DNA of 64,000 nucleotides from Panagrolaimus kolymaensis (lineage: Eukaryota > Nematoda > Chromadorea > Rhabditida > Panagrolaimidae), in NCBI GenBank assembly GCA_028622995.1, contig JAJQJQ010000078.1:434001-498000 (forward strand), written 5' to 3'. Below the pieces are notes generated by a model. The model worked only from the letters and a program-made list of their open reading frames with translations, did no database searches and was not told the DNA's origin. The number at the start of each line of letters is the position of its first letter. Positions within the stretch are counted from its first letter, which is position 1. Of the stretch, positions 40,375 to 53,903 are shown piece by piece. The translations under genes were made by a program, and so were the position numbers.

Positions 40375-40785
40375 TTCCCAACAGGATTTTGGATTCCCCC
40401 CACTGGAAGTACCTCAATCGATGAACTTTTTTTTGAACACATATATCAACAACAACAACAATATAAAGGTGTTGAGAAACGAAATCAACTTTGAGTTAGA
40501 GCTTGAATTGGACCTATGCTTTTTTAAGGCAAATATTTTTAATTAATTATATTAAAATTATTCCAAACGGGATTTTGAATCGCATGCACGGGAAGTACCT
40601 CAATCGATGAACTTTTTTTTGAACACATATATCAACAACAACAATATAAAGGTGTTGAGAAACGAAATCAACTTTGAGTTAGAGCTTGAATTGGACCTAT
40701 GCTTTTTTTAAGGCAAATATTTTTAATTATTTATTTAATTATTATTCCCAACGGGATTTTGAATCGCATGCACGGGAAGTACCTC
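40375..40785. repeat. Monomer run 28 (2): E6c E7o
   Basis: The E7o monomer carries the same CAA loss (near 40636) and o-linker entry to L as the end of run 27, so the two are duplicates. Confidence 0.92.
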
Positions 40786-41428
40786 AAATGTGATCCATTA
40801 TTTATTTATGAAGCATTTAGGTACCTTAATTGAATTTAAAACTTTTTGAATAAGAAAAAAAATTGCAGAGGAAAAGTGTTTTATTTTTATCGATATTTAT
40901 GCATTTTTACACACGTTTTCAATGATATTTTTCCAATCCGATCCTATCCTATGGTGCCGATTTAGAAGCCTTCATTTATTTTATGAACACTTGTACGAAG
41001 CTTTGTCGATGCCCATTCTTGAAATGTGTTGGGTTTGATGGAGTTTTTTAGTTGAAAAGTAACAAAAAAAGAAGAAAAAAAGATCTGTAGAACGGGAAAA
41101 AAATATTTGTTTCATAAATAAAAATATTTAAATTTAATGTTTAAAATGTTTTTCACTTAAAGTAACCTTTTTTTAAGCTTAAAAACCTTGGCAAAAATCT
41201 ATAAAATCCAAAAATATTTTTCTGTTTTAAAAATCTTGTAGTTTATCTATTTTACTAAATATTCGAACTCCACTTTTTTTTTCAATCATTGAGCTCATCA
41301 TCAAGATATTTGGGTTTTAAATAAATGAATAACATTAAAAAAATTTGCTGAATCATGTTTTGAATTAGAATTTTTTTTTTCAGAGGTTTTGTTGTTTTCA
41401 ATATTTATTATTAAATATATTAAAATTA
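40786..41428. repeat. L block 29, cCC, edge S
   Basis: Also entered from an o linker, as in block 28. Confidence 0.93.
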
Positions 41429-42029
41429 TTCCAAACGGGATTTTGAATCGCATGCACGGGAAGTACCTCAATCGATGAACTTTTTTTTGAACACATATAT
41501 CAACAACAACAACAATATAAAGGTGTTGAGAAACGAAATCAACTTTGAGTTAGAGCTTGAATTGGACCTATGCTTTTTTAAGGCAAATATTTTTAATTAA
41601 TTATATTAAAATTATTCCAAACGGGATTTTGAATCGCATGCACGGGAAGTACCTCAATCGATGAACTTTTTTTTGAACACATATATCAACAACAACAACA
41701 ATATAAAGGTGTTGAGAAACGAAATCAACTTTGAGTTAGAGCTTGAATTGGACCTATGCTTTTTTTAAGGCAAATATTTTTAATTATTTATTTAATTATT
41801 ATTCCCAACGGGATTTTGAATCGCATGCACGGGAAGTACCTCAATCGATGAACTTTTTTTTGAACACATATATCAACAACAACAACAATATAAAGGTGTT
41901 GAGAAACGAAATCAACTTTGAGTTAGAGCTTGAATTGGACCTATGCTTTTTTTAAGGCAAATATTTTTAATTAATTATATTAAAATTATTCCCAACGGGA
42001 TTTTGAATCGCATGCACGGGAAGTACCTC
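41429..42029. repeat. Monomer run 29 (3): E6c E7o E7c
   Basis: Opens the first 3357-bp super-HOR copy. Confidence 0.92.
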
Positions 42030-42672
42030 AAATGTGATCCATTATTTATTTATGAAGCATTTAGGTACCTTAATTGAATTTAAAACTTTTTGAATAAGAA
42101 AAAAAATTGCAGAGGAAAAGTGTTTTATTTTTATCGATATTTATGCATTTTTACACACGTTTTCAATGATATTTTTCCAATCCGATCCTATCCTATGGTG
42201 CCGATTTAGAAGCCTTCATTTATTTTATGAACACTTGTACGAAGCTTTGTCGATGCCCATTCTTGAAATGTGTTGGGTTTGATGGAGTTTTTTAGTTGAA
42301 AAGTAACAAAAAAAGAAGAAAAAAAGATCTGTAGAACGGGAAAAAAATATTTGTTTCATAAATAAAAATATTTAAATTTAATGTTTAAAATGTTTTTCAC
42401 TTAAAGTAACCTTTTTTTAAGCTTAAAAACCTTGGCAAAAATCTATAAAATCCAAAAATATTTTTCTGTTTTAAAAATCTTGTAGTTTATCTATTTTACT
42501 AAATATTCGAACTCCACTTTTTTTTTCAATCATTGAGCTCATCATCAAGATATTTGGGTTTTAAATAAATGAATAACATTAAAAAAATTTGCTGAATCAT
42601 GTTTTGAATTAGAATTTTTTTTTTCAGAGGTTTTGTTGTTTTCAATATTTATTATTAAATATATTAAAATTA
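42030..42672. repeat. L block 30, cCC, edge S
   Basis: First L of the 3357-bp super-HOR. Confidence 0.93.
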
Positions 42673-43085
42673 TTCCAAACGGGATTTTGAATCGCATGCA
42701 CGGGAAGTACCTCAATCGATGAACTTTTTTTTGAACACATATATCAACAACAACAACAATATAAAGGTGTTGAGAAACGAAATCAACTTTGAGTTAGAGC
42801 TTGAATTGGACCTATGCTTTTTTAAGGCAAATATTTTTAATTATTTATTTAATTATTATTCCCAACGGGATTTTGAATCGCATGCACGGGAAGTACCTCA
42901 ATCGATGAACTTTTTTTTGAACACATATATCAACAACAACAACAATATAAAGGTGTTGAGAAACGAAATCAACTTTGAGTTAGAGCTTGAATTGGACCTA
43001 TGCTTTTTTAAGGCAAATATTTTTAATTAATTATATTAAAATTATTCCCAACGGGATTTTGAATCGCATGCACGGGAAGTACCTC
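42673..43085. repeat. Monomer run 30 (2): E6o E6c
   Basis: Both T6, so one frame is open over 103 codons (42719-43030). Confidence 0.92.
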
Positions 43086-43728
43086 AAATGTGATCCATTA
43101 TTTATTTATGAAGCATTTAGGTACCTTAATTGAATTTAAAACTTTTTGAATAAGAAAAAAAATTGCAGAGGAAAAGTGTTTTATTTTTATCGATATTTAT
43201 GCATTTTTACACACGTTTTCAATGATATTTTTCCAATCCGATCCTATCCTATGGTGCCGATTTAGAAGCCTTCATTTATTTTATGAACACTTGTACGAAG
43301 CTTTGTCGATGCCCATTCTTGAAATGTGTTGGGTTTGATGGAGTTTTTTAGTTGAAAAGTAACAAAAAAAGAAGAAAAAAAGATCTGTAGAACGGGAAAA
43401 AAATATTTGTTTCATAAATAAAAATATTTAAATTTAATGTTTAAAATGTTTTTCACTTAAAGTAACCTTTTTTTAAGCTTAAAAACCTTGGCAAAAATCT
43501 ATAAAATCCAAAAATATTTTTCTGTTTTAAAAATCTTGTAGTTTATCTATTTTACTAAATATTCGAACTCCACTTTTTTTTTCAATCATTGAGCTCATCA
43601 TCAAGATATTTGGGTTTTAAATAAATGAATAACATTAAAAAAATTTGCTGAATCATGTTTTGAATTAGAATTTTTTTTTTCAGAGGTTTTGTTGTTTTCA
43701 ATATTTATTATTAAATATATTAAAATTA
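43086..43728. repeat. L block 31, cCC, edge D8
   Basis: Mosaic edge (diverged start, T8 tract). Confidence 0.93.
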
Positions 43729-44142
43729 TTCCCAACAGGATTTTGGATTCCCCCCACTGGAAGTACCTCAATCGATGAACTTTTTTTTGAACACATATAT
43801 CAACAACAACAACAATATAAAGGTGTTGAGAAACGAAATCAACTTTGAGTTAGAGCTTGAATTGGACCTATGCTTTTTTAAGGCAAATATTTTTAATTAT
43901 TTATTTAATTATTATTCCCAACGGGATTTTGAATCGCATGCACGGGAAGTACCTCAATCGATGAACTTTTTTTTGAACACATATATCAACAACAACAACA
44001 ATATAAAGGTGTTGAGAAACGAAATCAACTTTGAGTTAGAGCTTGAATTGGACCTATGCTTTTTTTAAGGCAAATATTTTTAATTAATTATATTAAAATT
44101 ATTCCCAACGGGATTTTGAATCGCATGCACGGGAAGTACCTC
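43729..44142. repeat. Monomer run 31 (2): E6o E7c
   Basis: First monomer is the mosaic D8 edge. Confidence 0.92.
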
Positions 44143-44785
44143 AAATGTGATCCATTATTTATTTATGAAGCATTTAGGTACCTTAATTGAATTTAAAACT
44201 TTTTGAATAAGAAAAAAAATTGCAGAGGAAAAGTGTTTTATTTTTATCGATATTTATGCATTTTTACACACGTTTTCAATGATATTTTTCCAATCCGATC
44301 CTATCCTATGGTGCCGATTTAGAAGCCTTCATTTATTTTATGAACACTTGTACGAAGCTTTGTCGATGCCCATTCTTGAAATGTGTTGGGTTTGATGGAG
44401 TTTTTTAGTTGAAAAGTAACAAAAAAAGAAGAAAAAAAGATCTGTAGAACGGGAAAAAAATATTTGTTTCATAAATAAAAATATTTAAATTTAATGTTTA
44501 AAATGTTTTTCACTTAAAGTAACCTTTTTTTAAGCTTAAAAACCTTGGCAAAAATCTATAAAATCCAAAAATATTTTTCTGTTTTAAAAATCTTGTAGTT
44601 TATCTATTTTACTAAATATTCGAACTCCACTTTTTTTTTCAATCATTGAGCTCATCATCAAGATATTTGGGTTTTAAATAAATGAATAACATTAAAAAAA
44701 TTTGCTGAATCATGTTTTGAATTAGAATTTTTTTTTTCAGAGGTTTTGTTGTTTTCAATATTTATTATTAAATATATTAAAATTA
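44143..44785. repeat. L block 32, cCC, edge D8
   Basis: Mosaic edge as in block 31. Confidence 0.93.
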
Positions 44786-45386
44786 TTCCCAACAGGATTT
44801 TGGATTCCCCCCACTGGAAGTACCTCAATCGATGAACTTTTTTTTGAACACATATATCAACAACAACAACAATATAAAGGTGTTGAGAAACGAAATCAAC
44901 TTTGAGTTAGAGCTTGAATTGGACCTATGCTTTTTTAAGGCAAATATTTTTAATTAATTATATTAAAATTATTCCAAACGGGATTTTGAATCGCATGCAC
45001 GGGAAGTACCTCAATCGATGAACTTTTTTTTGAACACATATATCAACAACAACAACAATATAAAGGTGTTGAGAAACGAAATCAACTTTGAGTTAGAGCT
45101 TGAATTGGACCTATGCTTTTTTTAAGGCAAATATTTTTAATTATTTATTTAATTATTATTCCCAACGGGATTTTGAATCGCATGCACGGGAAGTACCTCA
45201 ATCGATGAACTTTTTTTTGAACACATATATCAACAACAACAACAATATAAAGGTGTTGAGAAACGAAATCAACTTTGAGTTAGAGCTTGAATTGGACCTA
45301 TGCTTTTTTTAAGGCAAATATTTTTAATTAATTATATTAAAATTATTCCCAACGGGATTTTGAATCGCATGCACGGGAAGTACCTC
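44786..45386. repeat. Monomer run 32 (3): E6c E7o E7c
   Basis: Matches run 29 by type at +3357, but begins with the D8 edge. Confidence 0.92.
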
Positions 45387-46029
45387 AAATGTGATCCATT
45401 ATTTATTTATGAAGCATTTAGGTACCTTAATTGAATTTAAAACTTTTTGAATAAGAAAAAAAATTGCAGAGGAAAAGTGTTTTATTTTTATCGATATTTA
45501 TGCATTTTTACACACGTTTTCAATGATATTTTTCCAATCCGATCCTATCCTATGGTGCCGATTTAGAAGCCTTCATTTATTTTATGAACACTTGTACGAA
45601 GCTTTGTCGATGCCCATTCTTGAAATGTGTTGGGTTTGATGGAGTTTTTTAGTTGAAAAGTAACAAAAAAAGAAGAAAAAAAGATCTGTAGAACGGGAAA
45701 AAAATATTTGTTTCATAAATAAAAATATTTAAATTTAATGTTTAAAATGTTTTTCACTTAAAGTAACCTTTTTTTAAGCTTAAAAACCTTGGCAAAAATC
45801 TATAAAATCCAAAAATATTTTTCTGTTTTAAAAATCTTGTAGTTTATCTATTTTACTAAATATTCGAACTCCACTTTTTTTTTCAATCATTGAGCTCATC
45901 ATCAAGATATTTGGGTTTTAAATAAATGAATAACATTAAAAAAATTTGCTGAATCATGTTTTGAATTAGAATTTTTTTTTTCAGAGGTTTTGTTGTTTTC
46001 AATATTTATTATTAAATATATTAAAATTA
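45387..46029. repeat. L block 33, cCC, edge S
   Basis: 3357 bp after block 30. Confidence 0.93.
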
Positions 46030-46442
46030 TTCCAAACGGGATTTTGAATCGCATGCACGGGAAGTACCTCAATCGATGAACTTTTTTTTGAACACATATA
46101 TCAACAACAACAACAATATAAAGGTGTTGAGAAACGAAATCAACTTTGAGTTAGAGCTTGAATTGGACCTATGCTTTTTTAAGGCAAATATTTTTAATTA
46201 TTTATTTAATTATTATTCCCAACGGGATTTTGAATCGCATGCACGGGAAGTACCTCAATCGATGAACTTTTTTTTGAACACATATATCAACAACAACAAC
46301 AATATAAAGGTGTTGAGAAACGAAATCAACTTTGAGTTAGAGCTTGAATTGGACCTATGCTTTTTTAAGGCAAATATTTTTAATTAATTATATTAAAATT
46401 ATTCCCAACGGGATTTTGAATCGCATGCACGGGAAGTACCTC
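46030..46442. repeat. Monomer run 33 (2): E6o E6c
   Basis: Matches run 30 at +3357. Confidence 0.92.
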
Positions 46443-47085
46443 AAATGTGATCCATTATTTATTTATGAAGCATTTAGGTACCTTAATTGAATTTAAAACT
46501 TTTTGAATAAGAAAAAAAATTGCAGAGGAAAAGTGTTTTATTTTTATCGATATTTATGCATTTTTACACACGTTTTCAATGATATTTTTCCAATCCGATC
46601 CTATCCTATGGTGCCGATTTAGAAGCCTTCATTTATTTTATGAACACTTGTACGAAGCTTTGTCGATGCCCATTCTTGAAATGTGTTGGGTTTGATGGAG
46701 TTTTTTAGTTGAAAAGTAACAAAAAAAGAAGAAAAAAAGATCTGTAGAACGGGAAAAAAATATTTGTTTCATAAATAAAAATATTTAAATTTAATGTTTA
46801 AAATGTTTTTCACTTAAAGTAACCTTTTTTTAAGCTTAAAAACCTTGGCAAAAATCTATAAAATCCAAAAATATTTTTCTGTTTTAAAAATCTTGTAGTT
46901 TATCTATTTTACTAAATATTCGAACTCCACTTTTTTTTTCAATCATTGAGCTCATCATCAAGATATTTGGGTTTTAAATAAATGAATAACATTAAAAAAA
47001 TTTGCTGAATCATGTTTTGAATTAGAATTTTTTTTTTCAGAGGTTTTGTTGTTTTCAATATTTATTATTAAATATATTAAAATTA
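46443..47085. repeat. L block 34, cCC, edge S
   Basis: 3357 bp after block 31, but with a standard edge where block 31 has D8. Confidence 0.93.
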
Positions 47086-47498
47086 TTCCAAACGGGATTT
47101 TGAATCGCATGCACGGGAAGTACCTCAATCGATGAACTTTTTTTTGAACACATATATCAACAACAACAACAATATAAAGGTGTTGAGAAACGAAATCAAC
47201 TTTGAGTTAGAGCTTGAATTGGACCTATGCTTTTTTAAGGCAAATATTTTTAATTATTTATTTAATTATTATTCCCAACGGGATTTTGAATCGCATGCAC
47301 GGGAAGTACCTCAATCGATGAACTTTTTTTTGAACACATATATCAACAACAACAACAATATAAAGGTGTTGAGAAACGAAATCAACTTTGAGTTAGAGCT
47401 TGAATTGGACCTATGCTTTTTTAAGGCAAATATTTTTAATTAATTATATTAAAATTATTCCCAACGGGATTTTGAATCGCATGCACGGGAAGTACCTC
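47086..47498. repeat. Monomer run 34 (2): E6o E6c
   Basis: Takes the place of run 31 but ends in E6c not E7c and has a standard edge; it reads as a copy of run 33. Confidence 0.92.
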
Positions 47499-48141
47499 AA
47501 ATGTGATCCATTATTTATTTATGAAGCATTTAGGTACCTTAATTGAATTTAAAACTTTTTGAATAAGAAAAAAAATTGCAGAGGAAAAGTGTTTTATTTT
47601 TATCGATATTTATGCATTTTTACACACGTTTTCAATGATATTTTTCCAATCCGATCCTATCCTATGGTGCCGATTTAGAAGCCTTCATTTATTTTATGAA
47701 CACTTGTACGAAGCTTTGTCGATGCCCATTCTTGAAATGTGTTGGGTTTGATGGAGTTTTTTAGTTGAAAAGTAACAAAAAAAGAAGAAAAAAAGATCTG
47801 TAGAACGGGAAAAAAATATTTGTTTCATAAATAAAAATATTTAAATTTAATGTTTAAAATGTTTTTCACTTAAAGTAACCTTTTTTTAAGCTTAAAAACC
47901 TTGGCAAAAATCTATAAAATCCAAAAATATTTTTCTGTTTTAAAAATCTTGTAGTTTATCTATTTTACTAAATATTCGAACTCCACTTTTTTTTTCAATC
48001 ATTGAGCTCATCATCAAGATATTTGGGTTTTAAATAAATGAATAACATTAAAAAAATTTGCTGAATCATGTTTTGAATTAGAATTTTTTTTTTCAGAGGT
48101 TTTGTTGTTTTCAATATTTATTATTAAATATATTAAAATTA
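47499..48141. repeat. L block 35, cCC, edge S
   Basis: 3356 bp after block 32, with a standard edge where block 32 has D8. Confidence 0.93.
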
Positions 48142-48555
48142 TTCCAAACGGGATTTTGAATCGCATGCACGGGAAGTACCTCAATCGATGAACTTTTTTT
48201 TGAACACATATATCAACAACAACAACAATATAAAGGTGTTGAGAAACGAAATCAACTTTGAGTTAGAGCTTGAATTGGACCTATGCTTTTTTAAGGCAAA
48301 TATTTTTAATTAATTATATTAAAATTATTCCAAACGGGATTTTGAATCGCATGCACGGGAAGTACCTCAATCGATGAACTTTTTTTTGAACACATATATC
48401 AACAACAACAACAATATAAAGGTGTTGAGAAACGAAATCAACTTTGAGTTAGATCTTGAATTGGACCTATGCTTTTTTTAAGGCAAATATTTTTAATTAT
48501 TTATTTAATTATTATTCCCAACGGGATTTTGAATCGCATGCACGGGAAGTACCTC
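48142..48555. repeat. Monomer run 35 (2): E6c D7o
   Basis: D-type monomers return here after about 11 kb of E only; the o linker leads directly into L. Confidence 0.92.
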
Positions 48556-49198
48556 AAATGTGATCCATTATTTATTTATGAAGCATTTAGGTACCTTAAT
48601 TGAATTTAAAACTTTTTGAATAAGAAAAAAAATTGCAGAGGAAAAGTGTTTTATTTTTATCGATATTTATGCATTTTTACACACGTTTTCAATGATATTT
48701 TTCCAATCCGATCCTATCCTATGGTGCCGATTTAGAAGCCTTCATTTATTTTATGAACACTTGTACGAAGCTTTGTCGATGCCCATTCTTGAAATGTGTT
48801 GGGTTTGATGGAGTTTTTTAGTTGAAAAGTAACAAAAAAAGAAGAAAAAAAGATCTGTAGAACGGGAAAAAAATATTTGTTTCATAAATAAAAATATTTA
48901 AATTTAATGTTTAAAATGTTTTTCACTTAAAGTAACCTTTTTTTAAGCTTAAAAACCTTGGCAAAAATCTATAAAATCCAAAAATATTTTTCTGTTTTAA
49001 AAATCTTGTAGTTTATCTATTTTACTAAATATTCGAACTCCACTTTTTTTTTCAATCATTGAGCTCATCATCAAGATATTTGGGTTTTAAATAAATGAAT
49101 AACATTAAAAAAATTTGCTGAATCATGTTTTGAATTAGAATTTTTTTTTTCAGAGGTTTTGTTGTTTTCAATATTTATTATTAAATATATTAAAATTA
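48556..49198. repeat. L block 36, cCC, edge S
   Basis: Third and last block entered from an o linker. Confidence 0.93.
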
Positions 49199-49799
49199 TT
49201 CCAAACGGGATTTTGAATCGCATGCACGGGAAGTACCTCAATCGATGAACTTTTTTTTGAACACATATATCAACAACAACAACAATATAAAGGTGTTGAG
49301 AAACGAAATCAACTTTGAGTTAGAGCTTGAATTGGACCTATGCTTTTTTAAGGCAAATATTTTTAATTAATTATATTAAAATTATTCCAAACGGGATTTT
49401 GAATCGCATGCACGGGAAGTACCTCAATCGATGAACTTTTTTTTGAACACATATATCAACAACAACAACAATATAAAGGTGTTGAGAAACGAAATCAACT
49501 TTGAGTTAGATCTTGAATTGGACCTATGCTTTTTTTAAGGCAAATATTTTTAATTATTTATTTAATTATTATTCCCAACGGGATTTTGAATCGCATGCAC
49601 GGGAAGTACCTCAATCGATGAACTTTTTTTTGAACACATATATCAACAACAACAACAATATAAAGGTGTTGAGAAACGAAATCAACTTTGAGTTAGAGCT
49701 TGAATTGGACCTATGCTTTTTTTAAGGCAAATATTTTTAATTAATTATATTAAAATTATTCCCAACGGGATTTTGAATCGCATGCACGGGAAGTACCTC
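49199..49799. repeat. Monomer run 36 (3): E6c D7o E7c
   Basis: The 4-monomer series without E6o. Confidence 0.92.
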
Positions 49800-50442
49800 A
49801 AATGTGATCCATTATTTATTTATGAAGCATTTAGGTACCTTAATTGAATTTAAAACTTTTTGAATAAGAAAAAAAATTGCAGAGGAAAAGTGTTTTATTT
49901 TTATCGATATTTATGCATTTTTACACACGTTTTCAATGATATTTTTCCAATCCGATCCTATCCTATGGTGCCGATTTAGAAGCCTTCATTTATTTTATGA
50001 ACACTTGTACGAAGCTTTGTCGATGCCCATTCTTGAAATGTGTTGGGTTTGATGGAGTTTTTTAGTTGAAAAGTAACAAAAAAAGAAGAAAAAAAGATCT
50101 GTAGAACGGGAAAAAAATATTTGTTTCATAAATAAAAATATTTAAATTTAATGTTTAAAATGTTTTTCACTTAAAGTAACCTTTTTTTAAGCTTAAAAAC
50201 CTTGGCAAAAATCTATAAAATCCAAAAATATTTTTCTGTTTTAAAAATCTTGTAGTTTATCTATTTTACTAAATATTCGAACTCCACTTTTTTTTTCAAT
50301 CATTGAGCTCATCATCAAGATATTTGGGTTTTAAATAAATGAATAACATTAAAAAAATTTGCTGAATCATGTTTTGAATTAGAATTTTTTTTTTCAGAGG
50401 TTTTGTTGTTTTCAATATTTATTATTAAATATATTAAAATTA
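49800..50442. repeat. L block 37, cCC, edge S
   Basis: 1244 bp after block 36. Confidence 0.93.
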
Positions 50443-51043
50443 TTCCAAACGGGATTTTGAATCGCATGCACGGGAAGTACCTCAATCGATGAACTTTTTT
50501 TTGAACACATATATCAACAACAACAACAATATAAAGGTGTTGAGAAACGAAATCAACTTTGAGTTAGAGCTTGAATTGGACCTATGCTTTTTTAAGGCAA
50601 ATATTTTTAATTAATTATATTAAAATTATTCCAAACGGGATTTTGAATCGCATGCACGGGAAGTACCTCAATCGATGAACTTTTTTTTGAACACATATAT
50701 CAACAACAACAACAATATAAAGGTGTTGAGAAACGAAATCAACTTTGAGTTAGATCTTGAATTGGACCTATGCTTTTTTTAAGGCAAATATTTTTAATTA
50801 TTTATTTAATTATTATTCCCAACGGGATTTTGAATCGCATGCACGGGAAGTACCTCAATCGATGAACTTTTTTTTGAACACATATATCAACAACAACAAC
50901 AATATAAAGGTGTTGAGAAACGAAATCAACTTTGAGTTAGAGCTTGAATTGGACCTATGCTTTTTTTAAGGCAAATATTTTTAATTAATTATATTAAAAT
51001 TATTCCCAACGGGATTTTGAATCGCATGCACGGGAAGTACCTC
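50443..51043. repeat. Monomer run 37 (3): E6c D7o E7c
   Basis: Copy of run 36 at +1244. Confidence 0.92.
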
Positions 51044-51686
51044 AAATGTGATCCATTATTTATTTATGAAGCATTTAGGTACCTTAATTGAATTTAAAAC
51101 TTTTTGAATAAGAAAAAAAATTGCAGAGGAAAAGTGTTTTATTTTTATCGATATTTATGCATTTTTACACACGTTTTCAATGATATTTTTCCAATCCGAT
51201 CCTATCCTATGGTGCCGATTTAGAAGCCTTCATTTATTTTATGAACACTTGTACGAAGCTTTGTCGATGCCCATTCTTGAAATGTGTTGGGTTTGATGGA
51301 GTTTTTTAGTTGAAAAGTAACAAAAAAAGAAGAAAAAAAGATCTGTAGAACGGGAAAAAAATATTTGTTTCATAAATAAAAATATTTAAATTTAATGTTT
51401 AAAATGTTTTTCACTTAAAGTAACCTTTTTTTAAGCTTAAAAACCTTGGCAAAAATCTATAAAATCCAAAAATATTTTTCTGTTTTAAAAATCTTGTAGT
51501 TTATCTATTTTACTAAATATTCGAACTCCACTTTTTTTTTCAATCATTGAGCTCATCATCAAGATATTTGGGTTTTAAATAAATGAATAACATTAAAAAA
51601 ATTTGCTGAATCATGTTTTGAATTAGAATTTTTTTTTTCAGAGGTTTTGTTGTTTTCAATATTTATTATTAAATATATTAAAATTA
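51044..51686. repeat. L block 38, cCC, edge S
   Basis: 1244 bp after block 37. Confidence 0.93.
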
Positions 51687-52473
51687 TTCCAAACGGGATT
51701 TTGAATCGCATGCACGGGAAGTACCTCAATCGATGAACTTTTTTTTGAACACATATATCAACAACAACAACAATATAAAGGTGTTGAGAAACGAAATCAA
51801 CTTTGAGTTAGAGCTTGAATTGGACCTATGCTTTTTTAAGGCAAATATTTTTAATTAATTATATTAAAATTATTCCAAACGGGATTTTGAATCGCATGCA
51901 CGGGAAGTACCTCAATCGATGAACTTTTTTTTGAACACATATATCAACAACAACAACAATATAAAGGTGTTGAGAAACGAAATCAACTTTGAGTTAGATC
52001 TTGAATTGGACCTATGCTTTTTTTAAGGCAAATATTTTTAATTATTTATTTAATTATTATTCCCAACGGGATTTTGAATCGCATGCACGGGAAGTACCTC
52101 AATCGATGAACTTTTTTTTGAACACATATATCAACAACAACAACAATATAAAGGTGTTGAGAAACGAAATCAACTTTGAGTTAGAGCTTGAATTGGACCT
52201 ATGCTTTTTTAAGGCAAATATTTTTAATTATTTATTTAATTATTATTCCCAACGGGATTTTGAATCGCATGCACGGGAAGTACCTCAATCGATGAACTTT
52301 TTTTTGAACACATATATCAACAACAACAACAATATAAAGGTGTTGAGAAACGAAATCAACTTTGAGTTAGAGCTTGAATTGGACCTATGCTTTTTTTAAG
52401 GCAAATATTTTTAATTAATTATATTAAAATTATTCCCAACGGGATTTTGAATCGCATGCACGGGAAGTACCTC
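51687..52473. repeat. Monomer run 38 (4): E6c D7o E6o E7c
   Basis: Standard 4-monomer series. Confidence 0.92.
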
Positions 52474-53116
52474 AAATGTGATCCATTATTTATTTATGAA
52501 GCATTTAGGTACCTTAATTGAATTTAAAACTTTTTGAATAAGAAAAAAAATTGCAGAGGAAAAGTGTTTTATTTTTATCGATATTTATGCATTTTTACAC
52601 ACGTTTTCAATGATATTTTTCCAATCCGATCCTATCCTATGGTGCCGATTTAGAAGCCTTCATTTATTTTATGAACACTTGTACGAAGCTTTGTCGATGC
52701 CCATTCTTGAAATGTGTTGGGTTTGATGGAGTTTTTTAGTTGAAAAGTAACAAAAAAAGAAGAAAAAAAGATCTGTAGAACGGGAAAAAAATATTTGTTT
52801 CATAAATAAAAATATTTAAATTTAATGTTTAAAATGTTTTTCACTTAAAGTAACCTTTTTTTAAGCTTAAAAACCTTGGCAAAAATCTATAAAATCCAAA
52901 AATATTTTTCTGTTTTAAAAATCTTGTAGTTTATCTATTTTACTAAATATTCGAACTCCACTTTTTTTTTCAATCATTGAGCTCATCATCAAGATATTTG
53001 GGTTTTAAATAAATGAATAACATTAAAAAAATTTGCTGAATCATGTTTTGAATTAGAATTTTTTTTTTCAGAGGTTTTGTTGTTTTCAATATTTATTATT
53101 AAATATATTAAAATTA
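52474..53116. repeat. L block 39, cCC, edge S
   Basis: 1430 bp after block 38. Confidence 0.93.
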
Positions 53117-53903
53117 TTCCAAACGGGATTTTGAATCGCATGCACGGGAAGTACCTCAATCGATGAACTTTTTTTTGAACACATATATCAACAACAACAA
53201 CAATATAAAGGTGTTGAGAAACGAAATCAACTTTGAGTTAGAGCTTGAATTGGACCTATGCTTTTTTAAGGCAAATATTTTTAATTAATTATATTAAAAT
53301 TATTCCAAACGGGATTTTGAATCGCATGCACGGGAAGTACCTCAATCGATGAACTTTTTTTTGAACACATATATCAACAACAACAACAATATAAAGGTGT
53401 TGAGAAACGAAATCAACTTTGAGTTAGATCTTGAATTGGACCTATGCTTTTTTTAAGGCAAATATTTTTAATTATTTATTTAATTATTATTCCCAACGGG
53501 ATTTTGAATCGCATGCACGGGAAGTACCTCAATCGATGAACTTTTTTTTGAACACATATATCAACAACAACAACAATATAAAGGTGTTGAGAAACGAAAT
53601 CAACTTTGAGTTAGAGCTTGAATTGGACCTATGCTTTTTTAAGGCAAATATTTTTAATTATTTATTTAATTATTATTCCCAACGGGATTTTGAATCGCAT
53701 GCACGGGAAGTACCTCAATCGATGAACTTTTTTTTGAACACATATATCAACAACAACAACAATATAAAGGTGTTGAGAAACGAAATCAACTTTGAGTTAG
53801 AGCTTGAATTGGACCTATGCTTTTTTTAAGGCAAATATTTTTAATTAATTATATTAAAATTATTCCCAACGGGATTTTGAATCGCATGCACGGGAAGTAC
53901 CTC
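53117..53903. repeat. Monomer run 39 (4): E6c D7o E6o E7c
   Basis: Copy of run 38 at +1430. Confidence 0.92.

Larger units (their letters stand above)
41429..48141. repeat. 3357-bp super-HOR, two copies
   Basis: Copy 1 is 41429-44785 and copy 2 is 44786-48141 (one base shorter). Each has three L blocks and runs of 3, 2 and 2 monomers. The L edges differ between copies: S, D8, D8 in the first, S, S, S in the second. Confidence 0.86.
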
